Source of the DNA: Clostridia bacterium
GTDB lineage: Bacteria > Bacillota > Clostridia > Oscillospirales > Acutalibacteraceae
Direction: 5' to 3'
Length of the DNA: 64,000 nt
Assembly (NCBI GenBank): GCA_017416765.1
Contig: JAFQBE010000020.1
Coordinates: 19,570 to 83,569, forward strand
In this document: in pieces, positions 8,511 to 16,723 of the stretch
Position numbering within the stretch: position 1 is the first letter of the stretch
Layout: every line of letters starts with the position of its first letter
Program-made: the position numbers and the translations under genes
The notes under the pieces: generated by a model
Databases searched by the model: none
Told to the model about the DNA's origin: nothing
What the model saw: only the letters and a program-made list of their open reading frames with translations

Positions 8511-9521
8511 ATGGATAACAGAACCTGGTTTAAAAAAGCTGAATACGGCATGATGGCACATTGGGGCTTATATTCAATGCTCGGCGGTGAATGGCAGGGC
8601 AAGCGCGTGCGCGACTATGCCGAATGGATACAGAGCAACATGGCTATACCAAATGCCGAATATGAAAAGCTCGGTAAAATATTCAACCCCATTTATTTCA
8701 ACGCAGAAGAATGGATAAAGCTTGCCAAGGATTGCGGCATGAAATACTTTGTTTTCACTTCAAAGCATCATGACGGTTTTGCAATGTTCAAATCCTTCGC
8801 TGACCCATACAACGTTGTAGACTATTCACCTTTCGGCAGGGATATTGTTGCCGAGCTTGGCGAAGCCTGTTACAAGCACGGACTAAAATTCGGGCTTTAC
8901 TATTCGCAGGAGCTTGACTGGCATCACCCCCACGGCGGCGGATACGACAATTTTGCAGGCTGTTCGGGTGTATCGTGGGATAACAGCTGGGATTTTGCAG
9001 ACAGAAGCAAGAAGAATTTTTCAATCTGCTTTGAAGAAAAAATAAAACCGCAGGTAAAGGAAATACTTACAAATTACGGCGATTTATGCCTTATATGGTT
9101 TGATGTACCGCATACAATAACCAAAGAACAGAGCCTTGAGCTTAACCGCCTTGTAAAAGAACATCAGCCCGACTGCCTTATAAACTCCCGCATAGGTAAC
9201 GGTGCATACGATTATGTATCGTTAGGTGACAACGAATATCCCACCGAATTCAAGGAAGAAGCCGATTCTGACCCAAATTCACTCAACGGCATGAAATATT
9301 CACCCTACGGACTGTATGAAACAGCAGGAACGCTCAACAGCTCATGGGGCTACAAATATTACGACCAGAACTGGATTGCACCTGAAGAAATTGCAAAACG
9401 CAGAAAACAGCTCAATGAACTCGGCATAAATTATCTGCTGAACATAGGTCCTGATGCACTTGGCAGAATCCCCTCATTTTCCGCCGAAGCGTTAAGAAAA
9501 GCAAGTGAGCTGATGAAATGA
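8511..9521 (+). CDS. GH29 alpha-L-fucosidase, cytoplasmic
   Basis: This enzyme removes alpha-linked L-fucose from glycans. The 336-residue product is a bare GH29 TIM barrel: WGLYSMLGGEW near the N-terminus, the KHHDGF substrate-binding motif (85-90) and the nucleophile Asp in LIWFDVP (D198). It lacks the C-terminal beta-sandwich of longer GH29 enzymes and has no signal peptide, so it should act on imported fucosides. It starts at ATG after TTGGAG and its stop overlaps the start region of a secreted alpha/beta hydrolase, forming a two-gene operon. No fucose isomerase or kinase is in the window. Confidence 0.9.
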   Translation: MDNRTWFKKAEYGMMAHWGLYSMLGGEWQGKRVRDYAEWIQSNMAIPNAEYEKLGKIFNPIYFNAEEWIKLAKDCGMKYFVFTSKHHDGFAMFKSFADPYNVVDYSPFGRDIVAELGEACYKHGLKFGLYYSQELDWHHPHGGGYDNFAGCSGVSWDNSWDFADRSKKNFSICFEEKIKPQVKEILTNYGDLCLIWFDVPHTITKEQSLELNRLVKEHQPDCLINSRIGNGAYDYVSLGDNEYPTEFKEEADSDPNSLNGMKYSPYGLYETAGTLNSSWGYKYYDQNWIAPEEIAKRRKQLNELGINYLLNIGPDALGRIPSFSAEALRKASELMK

Positions 9522-9538
9522 AAAGGAGAAACAGAGAT

Positions 9539-10993
9539 ATGAAAAGAATTATAGCTTTTATTGTTACTGCTGCTATAGTATTATGCTGTATACCCATGCT
9601 TAACGCAAGTGCTGCCGACAGACCTGAACTTAAAGAATACGGCTTTGTTGACTGCGGCGGTGCAAATATTGAATACGGCATTTACGGCGATATGAACGCA
9701 GAGGCATTATTGCTTCTGCCCCCAAATAACGGCGATATGCACTGCTTTGATTGGAGTGTACTTCCCGAGCTTGCAAATCACTACAAAGTTATCACTGTTT
9801 CCCCCAGAGGAACGGGCAAATCCGACTATATCGCCGAGGACGGACTCAGCTTTGAGCTGATGAGTGATGACCTTATATATCTGCTTGATTACCTCGGTGT
9901 TGAAAAGACACGCATTTTCGGTTTCAGCGACGGCGGTAATTTAGGTCTTGTATTTACAGTAAACCACCAGGAGCGTGTACATTCGCTTGCAATTATGGGT
10001 TCAAACATAAATCCCTTCGGCACTAAGTTTTTCGACCAGGTAAGCATAATCTGGCGATACCTCGGCTTTTATCTTACTGCCGCATTTTCACAAAACACAT
10101 CTGACCTGATACGCAGGGATATTCAGGGGCTTATGGTTTTCCATCCTACCCTCACCTTCGACGACCTGAAAACAATCAAGGTTCCCGTTCTCAACATCTA
10201 CGGTGAGGACGATATGATGTACCGAAGCCATTCACAGAAAATCACGCAATCAATTGAAGGCGCAAAGGAAATAATGATTGAAGGTGCAGGTCACAGCTCA
10301 GGCTTTGATTTTACCGATACAATTATTAACCCTGCCCTCCTTGAATTCTTTGCAGACGAAAACAGCGTTGCACCCGAAACACCCGATTCAGCTTACGTTA
10401 CAACCGATATTGCTGAGGTTGTTGAAATGTATAACAATGCAGTTATTAACTCTCGGACTAATCCGCCAACAGGATTTAACAGAATAAGCCTTGGCAGTGA
10501 TATTGATATAGAAGATATTCCCGAATTTATTACCGATACATTTGCTTCACCCGTAAAAAGAATGCTTAAAGAAAATTCATTAAAAACCAATGCTATACCC
10601 GGTAACGGTGCACTTAATGCGGAGGACGTAACGCTTGCAAAGGCTGTGACCAAAAACGGAATAACAACAATTGATTTAATGCTCAAAAGCCAGACTGACC
10701 CTGCGGATTCATCGCACGGAGCTGTAAGCAGAGGTATAGGAACTTTCGGCAGCATAGACAGTGCGCTTAAATTGATTGATTCTTCTGTTGTATCCGGCAG
10801 AGAAGACATAAGCCTTAACTATTCGGATGCGGTTATTCACTGCAAGGTTGACAGCAATACAGGCGCTATAATAAACGGCAAATGGAACTACAGGCTTGAA
10901 ATGAATTTTGGCGATGCCGATTTAAAATTTGCTTTCCTTCCCTTCACTTTAAGTAATGTACGCTTTGTATTCAATTTTGACATAACAATATAA
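9539..10993 (+). CDS. Secreted alpha/beta hydrolase with an extra C-terminal domain
   Basis: This 484-residue exported protein has a signal peptide (about 1-25, LNASA cleavage region). An alpha/beta hydrolase domain (about 30-275) carries the nucleophile elbow GFSDGG (S130), an acid in YGEDD (D224 or D225) and the base in GAGHS (H252). The remaining 200 residues show no motif I recognise. The start chosen is the ATG at 9539, with AAAGGAG ten bases upstream; an earlier ATG at 9518 overlaps the fucosidase stop but has no ribosome site. The gene is co-transcribed with the GH29 fucosidase and followed by a strong terminator. It may be an esterase acting on acylated glycans or lipids; the substrate is unknown. 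Confidence 0.75.
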   Translation: MKRIIAFIVTAAIVLCCIPMLNASAADRPELKEYGFVDCGGANIEYGIYGDMNAEALLLLPPNNGDMHCFDWSVLPELANHYKVITVSPRGTGKSDYIAEDGLSFELMSDDLIYLLDYLGVEKTRIFGFSDGGNLGLVFTVNHQERVHSLAIMGSNINPFGTKFFDQVSIIWRYLGFYLTAAFSQNTSDLIRRDIQGLMVFHPTLTFDDLKTIKVPVLNIYGEDDMMYRSHSQKITQSIEGAKEIMIEGAGHSSGFDFTDTIINPALLEFFADENSVAPETPDSAYVTTDIAEVVEMYNNAVINSRTNPPTGFNRISLGSDIDIEDIPEFITDTFASPVKRMLKENSLKTNAIPGNGALNAEDVTLAKAVTKNGITTIDLMLKSQTDPADSSHGAVSRGIGTFGSIDSALKLIDSSVVSGREDISLNYSDAVIHCKVDSNTGAIINGKWNYRLEMNFGDADLKFAFLPFTLSNVRFVFNFDITI

Positions 10994-11006
10994 GTACAAA
11001 AAACAT

Positions 11007-11046
11007 GGCTGCAACACCTTGAAAGGTGTTGCAGCCTGTTATATTT
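11007..11046. terminator. Strong convergent terminator
   Basis: A near-perfect 14-bp dyad (ggctgcaacacctt/aaggtgttgcagcc) with a small loop, T-rich on the plus side, between the hydrolase gene and the convergent OadG-like gene. Confidence 0.8.
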
Positions 11047-11058
11047 TATCAGTGATGT

Positions 11059-11340
11059 TTATTTGGATTCTTTATCCTTTTTCTTGAGCTTTGATGCTTT
11101 ATCAAGAATAACAACCGTAGCAACAATAATTGAAGTTACGATAAAGATACCGAGCATACCCTTACCCATAATCGGGAGTGACCATGAAAGGTTTTCGGGG
11201 GTAAAGCCAATCTCACCGCGTTCAACGGTTTCGAGCGTTGTTTCTTCTTCGGCACCGATTGTTTCTAATGCGCCGTCAGCAGCTGCAAGGAGTTCAGCTT
11301 CGTAAATTTCTTCTTTGATAACACTTGTGTTTTCGTTCAT
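11059..11340 (-). CDS. OadG-like small subunit of a sodium-pump decarboxylase
   Basis: This 93-residue protein has an acidic N-terminal half, a single membrane segment (KGMLGIFIVTSIIVATVVIL) and a Lys-rich tail. That is the size and layout of gamma subunits of sodium-translocating decarboxylases, though in those the helix is usually nearer the N-terminus. The assignment rests mainly on its position 18 bases downstream of the beta subunit gene with a good AGGAGGGT ribosome site. In the family, gamma holds the alpha and beta subunits together. No alpha subunit is nearby. Confidence 0.6.
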   Translation of the reverse strand: MNENTSVIKEEIYEAELLAAADGALETIGAEEETTLETVERGEIGFTPENLSWSLPIMGKGMLGIFIVTSIIVATVVILDKASKLKKKDKESK

Positions 11341-11358
11341 TTCTGTACCCTCCTTTTA

Positions 11359-12477
11359 TTACTGCTGTGCGAATGTGAGAATCAGACCGCCGGCGATAAC
11401 GGAAGCAACCTGACCGGAAACATTAACACCGATTGAGTGCATGAGAAGGAAGTTCTGAGGATCTTCTGCAAGACCCATTTTGTGAACAACGCGTGCAGAC
11501 ATCGGGAAAGCGGAAATACCGGATGCACCAATCATCGGGTTAATCTTTTTATCCTTCTTGAGGAAGATGTTCATAAGCTTTGCGAGCATTACACCGCCGA
11601 AGGTATCAAATACGAATGCAACAAGACCGAGACCCATGATAAGGAATGTTTCAAGACGAAGGAAATCTTCGGCAACCATTCTTGATGCAATTGTGATACC
11701 GAGGAAGATTGTAATAAGGTTTGCAAGAACATTCTGTGCCGTATCGGAAAGAGAGTTGAGAACACCGCATTCACGAATAAGGTTACCGAACATAAGGAAA
11801 CCGATAAGAGCAACAGCATCGGGTGCGAAAAGACCTACTATAATTGTAACAATAATCGGGAAGAGAATCTTTGTGCGCTTGGAAACCTTTTTGCCTGCGT
11901 ACTTCATACGAATCATACGCTCTTTTTTTGTTGTGCAGAGCTTGATAATGGGCGGCTGAACAATGGGAACAAGAGCCATATACGAATAAGCCGCAACCAT
12001 GATAGCTGCTGTATAGCTTGAGCCGAGCTGCTGTGCAACGAAAATAGAGGTCGGACCATCTGCCGCACCGATAATAGCAACGGAAGCAGCATCGAAAATG
12101 TTGAAGCCTAAAAGTGATGCCATTGTGAGTGTGAAGAAAATACCGAACTGTGCCGCCGCACCGAAGAACATAAGCTTCGGGTTGGTAAGCAGGGGTTCAA
12201 AGTCAATCATCGCACCGATGCCGATAAATAGAATAAGCGGCATAAGCTCGTGTGCTTCGTTACTGATACCGATATCGAAAAGGTGGTCGATAACAGCCTT
12301 TGCACCCGATTCGGGCAGGTTAACGAGAATTGCGCCAAAGCCCATGGGAAGAAGCAGGGTCGGTTCCATTTCCTTTTTGATTGCAAGGAAAATAAGGACA
12401 CCGCCGATAACCCACATAATGAGCTGTTTGGGGTCAAGGTTGGCAAAATTGCCAAAAATGTCCATAAAGACTTCCAT
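11359..12477 (-). CDS. Sodium ion-translocating decarboxylase beta subunit (OadB/GcdB type)
   Basis: This 372-residue membrane protein is the part of oxaloacetate, methylmalonyl-CoA or glutaconyl-CoA decarboxylases that couples carboxybiotin decarboxylation to sodium export. The family's conserved intramembrane motif GAADGPTS (137-144, with key Asp D140) is present, as are PIVQPP and a final GASGISAFPMSARVVHK stretch. Around ten hydrophobic segments are seen. The start is ATG at 12477 behind GAAAGGATG; an upstream in-frame codon would enclose this site. The promoter is at 12516-12544. The biotin carboxyltransferase (alpha) and biotin carrier genes are absent from the window, so the substrate cannot be told. 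Confidence 0.9.
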   Translation of the reverse strand: MEVFMDIFGNFANLDPKQLIMWVIGGVLIFLAIKKEMEPTLLLPMGFGAILVNLPESGAKAVIDHLFDIGISNEAHELMPLILFIGIGAMIDFEPLLTNPKLMFFGAAAQFGIFFTLTMASLLGFNIFDAASVAIIGAADGPTSIFVAQQLGSSYTAAIMVAAYSYMALVPIVQPPIIKLCTTKKERMIRMKYAGKKVSKRTKILFPIIVTIIVGLFAPDAVALIGFLMFGNLIRECGVLNSLSDTAQNVLANLITIFLGITIASRMVAEDFLRLETFLIMGLGLVAFVFDTFGGVMLAKLMNIFLKKDKKINPMIGASGISAFPMSARVVHKMGLAEDPQNFLLMHSIGVNVSGQVASVIAGGLILTFAQQ

Positions 12478-12515
12478 TGAACAAACATCCTTTCTTAAAT
12501 GCAAAATCGATAAAA

Positions 12516-12544
12516 ATTATATCAGTTTTTATATCATTTTTCAA
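12516..12544 (-). promoter_or_regulatory. Sigma-A promoter for the OadB/OadG pair
   Basis: On the minus strand TTGAAA, 17-nt spacer, TATAAT with an extended TGa. The leader to the start is about 30 nt. Confidence 0.75.
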
Positions 12545-12691
12545 CATAAAATTTAAATATCCGTAAATTTATGAAATTTAAATAAACTTTTTTGAAAAAA
12601 GATGTTTTTTTCGGCTTGTTTTGTGGCTTTTAACTATAAAATGTGTATATTCAGAATTACACTTGCTATATATTGGTGATAAAAATAAAAT

Positions 12692-12731
12692 TGACCGCCT
12701 GAGATTTTTGTTTCTCAAGCGGTCTATTAAA
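12692..12731 (-). terminator. Terminator of the GNAT gene
   Basis: On the minus strand a stem of gaccgc-t-tgaga with tctca-g-gcggtc closes an A-rich loop and is followed by a T-containing AT run. It lies directly downstream of the acetyltransferase stop. Confidence 0.65.
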
Positions 12732-12742
12732 TTAAATATCAA

Positions 12743-13294
12743 TCAGAGCTTCATACCGTAGGCAACATCTGTACCCAAAATTTCAAGCTGTTCAAAGCCG
12801 TATTTCTGATAAAAGCTGCCTCCAACGGTGTTACCTGTGCCTGCGGTAAGCATAACGCCCTTTATGCCCTTTGAACGCAGGTGTTCAAAAAGCGTATTAA
12901 TCAGCTTACCTCCCCAGCCCATGCGCTGATATTGAGGAAGTAAATCAATATGAAGGTGTGCCGGGTATGTATCGCGGTATTTTGCGTGCAAATCATAAGC
13001 CTCTGCAGCCCATTTTATATTGTCTTCGCCCAAGTGAGCAATCAGCGGAGCATACTGAGCATCGTATACGGGCTTGAATTTATCAAAATTCTCCGCACAG
13101 AAGATGTAGCCTACAGCTTTGCCGTCATCATCAAGCACAAAGGTATTTTCGGGTTCCTGTTCAACATAGTAATCGCAGAAAATGTGCAGAATAAACTCGC
13201 AAAGCTCTGCAGGCATTCCTCCGCCCTCGCTGTTCAGGCAGGCAAAACGGACATTTTCTTTATCCTTGGGTTCATATTTTCTGATACTTAACAT
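12743..13294 (-). CDS. GNAT-family N-acetyltransferase
   Basis: This 183-residue acetyltransferase transfers an acetyl group from acetyl-CoA to an amine. The acetyl-CoA binding motif A is visible as LPQYQRMGWGGKLINTL, with the downstream YQKYGFEQ motif B. An internal segment of about 40 residues (around 60-100) is longer than in minimal GNATs; proteins of this layout resemble GNATs found beside glycoside hydrolases such as O-GlcNAcases. That is of interest because a GH84 gene lies in the divergent operon. The start is the ATG at 13294 after CAGGAG. The substrate is unknown. Confidence 0.8.
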   Translation of the reverse strand: MLSIRKYEPKDKENVRFACLNSEGGGMPAELCEFILHIFCDYYVEQEPENTFVLDDDGKAVGYIFCAENFDKFKPVYDAQYAPLIAHLGEDNIKWAAEAYDLHAKYRDTYPAHLHIDLLPQYQRMGWGGKLINTLFEHLRSKGIKGVMLTAGTGNTVGGSFYQKYGFEQLEILGTDVAYGMKL

Positions 13295-13328
13295 AATTTT
13301 CTCCTGAAACATAATAAATTATGTTAAT

Positions 13329-13358
13329 ATAATATTACAATCGGACAAATAAAGTCAA
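13329..13358 (-). promoter_or_regulatory. Sigma-A promoter for the GNAT gene
   Basis: On the minus strand TTGACT, 18-nt spacer, TATTAT. Its -35 lies only 22 bases from the -35 of the divergent ceramidase-family operon. Confidence 0.6.
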
Positions 13359-13379
13359 TAAAAATTCACAAAAAAATCA

Positions 13380-13407
13380 TTGAAAAGCGCGTAATATAGT
13401 GTATAAT
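13380..13407 (+). promoter_or_regulatory. Sigma-A promoter for the ceramidase-like/GH84 operon
   Basis: TTGAAA, 16-nt spacer, consensus TATAAT. The divergent GNAT promoter is close by, so one regulator could control both. The leader is about 40 nt. Confidence 0.7.
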
Positions 13408-13452
13408 GCTAATTATAATATATTAATTATATTGCGGAGGTGCTTTTAAAAT

Positions 13453-14937
13453 ATGGACAAGAACAAAATAACGCGAAAAGGTATCGAGCTTTTATCAAAG
13501 GCTATTATCCATGCAATGCCCAAAAACTACTTTACAGCCGAAAATGAAGCAAAAAAATATATGCTGTCGGGTGATGACAAATTCACATCAGTTCCCGGTG
13601 ACAACTGCTTCTGGTGCGGATTTGGTAAAAGAGTGCTTACTCCGGACAATATAAATGCAGAAAAATACTACATAGCAGGCTACGATTCAAACAACCCCGC
13701 AACAGGTGTTCTTGACGATATGTATGCAAGAGCCGTTTACCTTGCAGACGGCACAGGAAGAGGCGGCGTTATAATGTGCGCCATTGACGCAGTAGGCATA
13801 AGCCGTAAGGATATAAACGAAATTAGAAGGCTTGTTCTTGAAAATGAAGATTATCCTACACTTCGCTCGGAGCTGCGTTCAATAAACATCTGCGCAACAC
13901 ACAGCCACTCCGCAATTGATACACAGGGCTTATGGGGCGAAAAGCTTTACAAAAGCGGCAGAAATGAAAAGTTCATGAAAAGGCTTCACCAAAAGGCTGC
14001 CGAGGCAATAATTGAAGCCTATGAAACAAGCGTAATCGGCAAGCTGTACTACGCAGTGAAGGAAACCGAAGATTTACAGTTTGACTGCCGTACACCCAAC
14101 ACCTTCGATTCCAACCTTACACGAATCCGTTTTGAAGCTGAAAATTCCGACCATCAGATTTATATTGTAAACTTTGCTTCGCACGCAGAATTGCTCGGCG
14201 ACGAAACAAAGAATGTCAGCGCAGACTTCCCCGCATACATGATTAAGGAAATTGAAGACCTTAAATACAACACCGATGCCGTATTTTTCAACGGCGCAAT
14301 CGGCGGCATGATTTCGGCAAAGGAAATCAAAAAGGTTTACCGCAACGAAATTGACTGCGAAGCATATACAAAAGAGTTCGGCAAAACGCTTGGTGAACTC
14401 GTAACATCAATGGAAGATGAAAAGCCGCTCAAGCCCATAATTAACATTAAATCCAAACAGGTTAAAATTGCTGCGGATAACTTTGTACTGATTCTGGCAA
14501 GAGTACTCAAGGTACTCAACAACGATATTGCAAGAAGCAGCAAGCGCGACACCGCTTACATCTGGTCCGAAGTCGGCTACCTTGAACTCGGCGATGGCGA
14601 AATAGGTATGTTCCTTATCCCCGGCGAGCTTTTCCCCGAACTTTACAACGGCGAATTCCTTACCGCTGACGAATCGGCAAACGCAGTTGATGCACACTAC
14701 AGGGTACTAAAAGACCTTGGCGGGGCAAAGCATAACTTTGTTGTAGGGCTATGCAACGATGAACTCGGATATATCATTCCCGATAACGACTTTATACTCA
14801 ACGAAGGCATGCCCTATATAAACTCCGCAAAGGACAGATTTGACAGAAACCATTACGAAGAAACCAATTCAACAGGCAGAAACACCGCAAGAACTCTGCT
14901 TGAAGAAATGGATAAGCTTATAGCTTCAACAAAATAA
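13453..14937 (+). CDS. Neutral/alkaline ceramidase-family protein, no signal peptide
   Basis: This 494-residue protein matches the layout of the neutral/alkaline non-lysosomal ceramidase N-terminal family, zinc amidases that cut N-acyl bonds. Family landmarks in order are FGKRVLTP near 57, GVLDDMYARA near 85, the zinc-binding THSHS (H150, H152), FASHAE (H244), PGELFPEL (E392), GLCNDELGY (Y440) and HYEETNS near 467. The loop NGAIGGMIS (280-288), where the family carries a catalytic Ser in a D/Q-x-SPN-like context, lacks a clear equivalent. No signal peptide is present, unusual for this family. The start follows GGAGGTG. It is the first gene of a five-gene operon with a secreted paralogue next to it. 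The true substrate is probably not ceramide but another N-acyl compound. Confidence 0.75.
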   Translation: MDKNKITRKGIELLSKAIIHAMPKNYFTAENEAKKYMLSGDDKFTSVPGDNCFWCGFGKRVLTPDNINAEKYYIAGYDSNNPATGVLDDMYARAVYLADGTGRGGVIMCAIDAVGISRKDINEIRRLVLENEDYPTLRSELRSINICATHSHSAIDTQGLWGEKLYKSGRNEKFMKRLHQKAAEAIIEAYETSVIGKLYYAVKETEDLQFDCRTPNTFDSNLTRIRFEAENSDHQIYIVNFASHAELLGDETKNVSADFPAYMIKEIEDLKYNTDAVFFNGAIGGMISAKEIKKVYRNEIDCEAYTKEFGKTLGELVTSMEDEKPLKPIINIKSKQVKIAADNFVLILARVLKVLNNDIARSSKRDTAYIWSEVGYLELGDGEIGMFLIPGELFPELYNGEFLTADESANAVDAHYRVLKDLGGAKHNFVVGLCNDELGYIIPDNDFILNEGMPYINSAKDRFDRNHYEETNSTGRNTARTLLEEMDKLIASTK

Positions 14938-14952
14938 AGGAGATTGAACAAT

Positions 14953-16704
14953 ATGAAAAACTCTTTTAAACGCGTTATTTCCGTCATTCTTTCAGTTTTT
15001 ATGATGTTCTCTGCCTCCACCTTTGCATTTGCTGCATACGGTGAAGCAGCCGACAACAGCGCAATTATAGCTGTAGCAGGTGCAATAAACAGCCTGCTTG
15101 AAGCTGTATTTGACGGCTTCGGTTCACTTTTTCCCAACAACTTCAAAACAGTTGATGAGTATTACGCAGGCGAAAGCGAAAACTTTTATGAGGGCACAGC
15201 TGAATTTATCGACTCCCCTGCCGAAGGTGCAAGATGGCAGCTCGGCTTCGGTGAAGCAAGCATAGTACCCGAAAACCTCAAAAGCGGTGCAAAGAAATAT
15301 TACACCGGCGGTTATTTCACACAGCAGATAAGCGGTGTATACGATGACCAGGGCGTAAATGCCATTGCTTTGAGTGACAACTCAAACAGAGGTACGGTTA
15401 TTATGGCAAGCATTGACGGTATAGGTGTAAACAATGCCGATATACGCGCTATCCGTGCAGAGGTTGAACGCAAGCTGTTACAGCACGGCATATTCAGCGA
15501 CATCGTTGCAATAAACATAAACAGCACACATTGTCACACAGTTATTGATACACAGGGTTTCAGCCTTGAGCTTATCGGTAAAGTTTTCCAGAATCTGTTT
15601 TCATTTCTCCCCTTCATTGAAGCAACAAGAAGCATCAATAAAGATTTCCTTGAAATTATGATTGACGGTGCAAGCGATGCAATTGTTGAAGCATACCTCA
15701 ACATGGAATTCGGCGAGCTTTACTATTACGAAACGGCAAAAATCGGCAAGAGCGAGCAGAACGGCGTTTATCTTGACGATGAGTACGCTTACCTGCACAA
15801 CAAGCGCTACAAGACGGAAGGTTTCCAGAATTTCTTTGCCTGCTTCAAATTTGTTCCGGACAACGCTGAATCAAAGCCCACAGTTTTCACTAACATTGGC
15901 GCACACCCCACAACAATTGACAGAGCAACCTCCCTGCTTTCAGCCGACTTTCCCGCATACATGGAAGAAAAAATCAATGCAGCAGGCATGAATTTTGTAT
16001 TTGTTCAGGGTGCACAGTCCCCCATTTCAGTCCAGAAAAGTGCTGTTCAGACAGAAGAAATAGTAGCGGAAATTGAAGCACAGATTGCCGCTGACCCGAA
16101 GGTTGCGGATTACAGAGCTGCAAAATCGCTCGGCTACGAATTTGCAAGGCTCATACTTGAAGCAGAAGAAAGCGCAGCAAAAGTTGCACCCGTTATAAAT
16201 GTACGCATGGCTGAATGCACCGTACCGCTTGACAACGGCTTATTACAGCTTGGTGCAACAGCACAGCTGCTCGGCACAACAACAGTTTATGACGATAAAT
16301 CTGCCAGCGGATATTCAATCATTACAGAAGTAGGCTATGTTGAACTTGGCACAGATATAGTTATGCTTACTGTGCCAGGTGAGCTTATTCCCCAGCTTGT
16401 TTACGGCAATGTTGTAGACAAAACCGAAGCTTACCTCGGCACAGACTGGGAAATTGATTGCACAGCAAAGCTGCTTAAAGATAAAAAGGTGCTTGTAATG
16501 GGTCTTTGCAACGATGCCATAGGCTACATAATTCCCGATAACGATTACGCACCCTTTATTGCCGATTCACTTTGGGATTCCGATTTAGGCGAAAAGCTTT
16601 TCGGCACACCGCACAGACATTATGAAGAAACCCTTACAACCGGCAGTAAGGCAGCTTCATCGGTAATGACTGCACTTAACGCAGTTGTAAACGAAGTAAA
16701 ATAA
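14953..16704 (+). CDS. Secreted neutral/alkaline ceramidase-family protein
   Basis: This 583-residue exported paralogue of the preceding gene has a signal peptide (about 1-27, ending STFAFA). It also has an extra N-terminal stretch of about 65 residues before the catalytic fold. Family landmarks are LGFGEASIVP, GVYDDQGVNA, STHCHT (H193, H195), GAHPTTID, QGAQSPIS (with a Ser in the expected nucleophile loop), VPGELIPQL, GLCNDAIGYIIP and HYEETLT. Zinc ligands and the putative nucleophile therefore look complete. The start is the ATG at 14953 behind AAAGGAG; an in-frame TTG nine bases earlier has no spacing. It is expected to cut an N-acyl or related bond outside the cell; the substrate is not known. 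Confidence 0.78.
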   Translation: MKNSFKRVISVILSVFMMFSASTFAFAAYGEAADNSAIIAVAGAINSLLEAVFDGFGSLFPNNFKTVDEYYAGESENFYEGTAEFIDSPAEGARWQLGFGEASIVPENLKSGAKKYYTGGYFTQQISGVYDDQGVNAIALSDNSNRGTVIMASIDGIGVNNADIRAIRAEVERKLLQHGIFSDIVAININSTHCHTVIDTQGFSLELIGKVFQNLFSFLPFIEATRSINKDFLEIMIDGASDAIVEAYLNMEFGELYYYETAKIGKSEQNGVYLDDEYAYLHNKRYKTEGFQNFFACFKFVPDNAESKPTVFTNIGAHPTTIDRATSLLSADFPAYMEEKINAAGMNFVFVQGAQSPISVQKSAVQTEEIVAEIEAQIAADPKVADYRAAKSLGYEFARLILEAEESAAKVAPVINVRMAECTVPLDNGLLQLGATAQLLGTTTVYDDKSASGYSIITEVGYVELGTDIVMLTVPGELIPQLVYGNVVDKTEAYLGTDWEIDCTAKLLKDKKVLVMGLCNDAIGYIIPDNDYAPFIADSLWDSDLGEKLFGTPHRHYEETLTTGSKAASSVMTALNAVVNEVK

Positions 16705-16723
16705 AAGATACGGTGATATTCAG

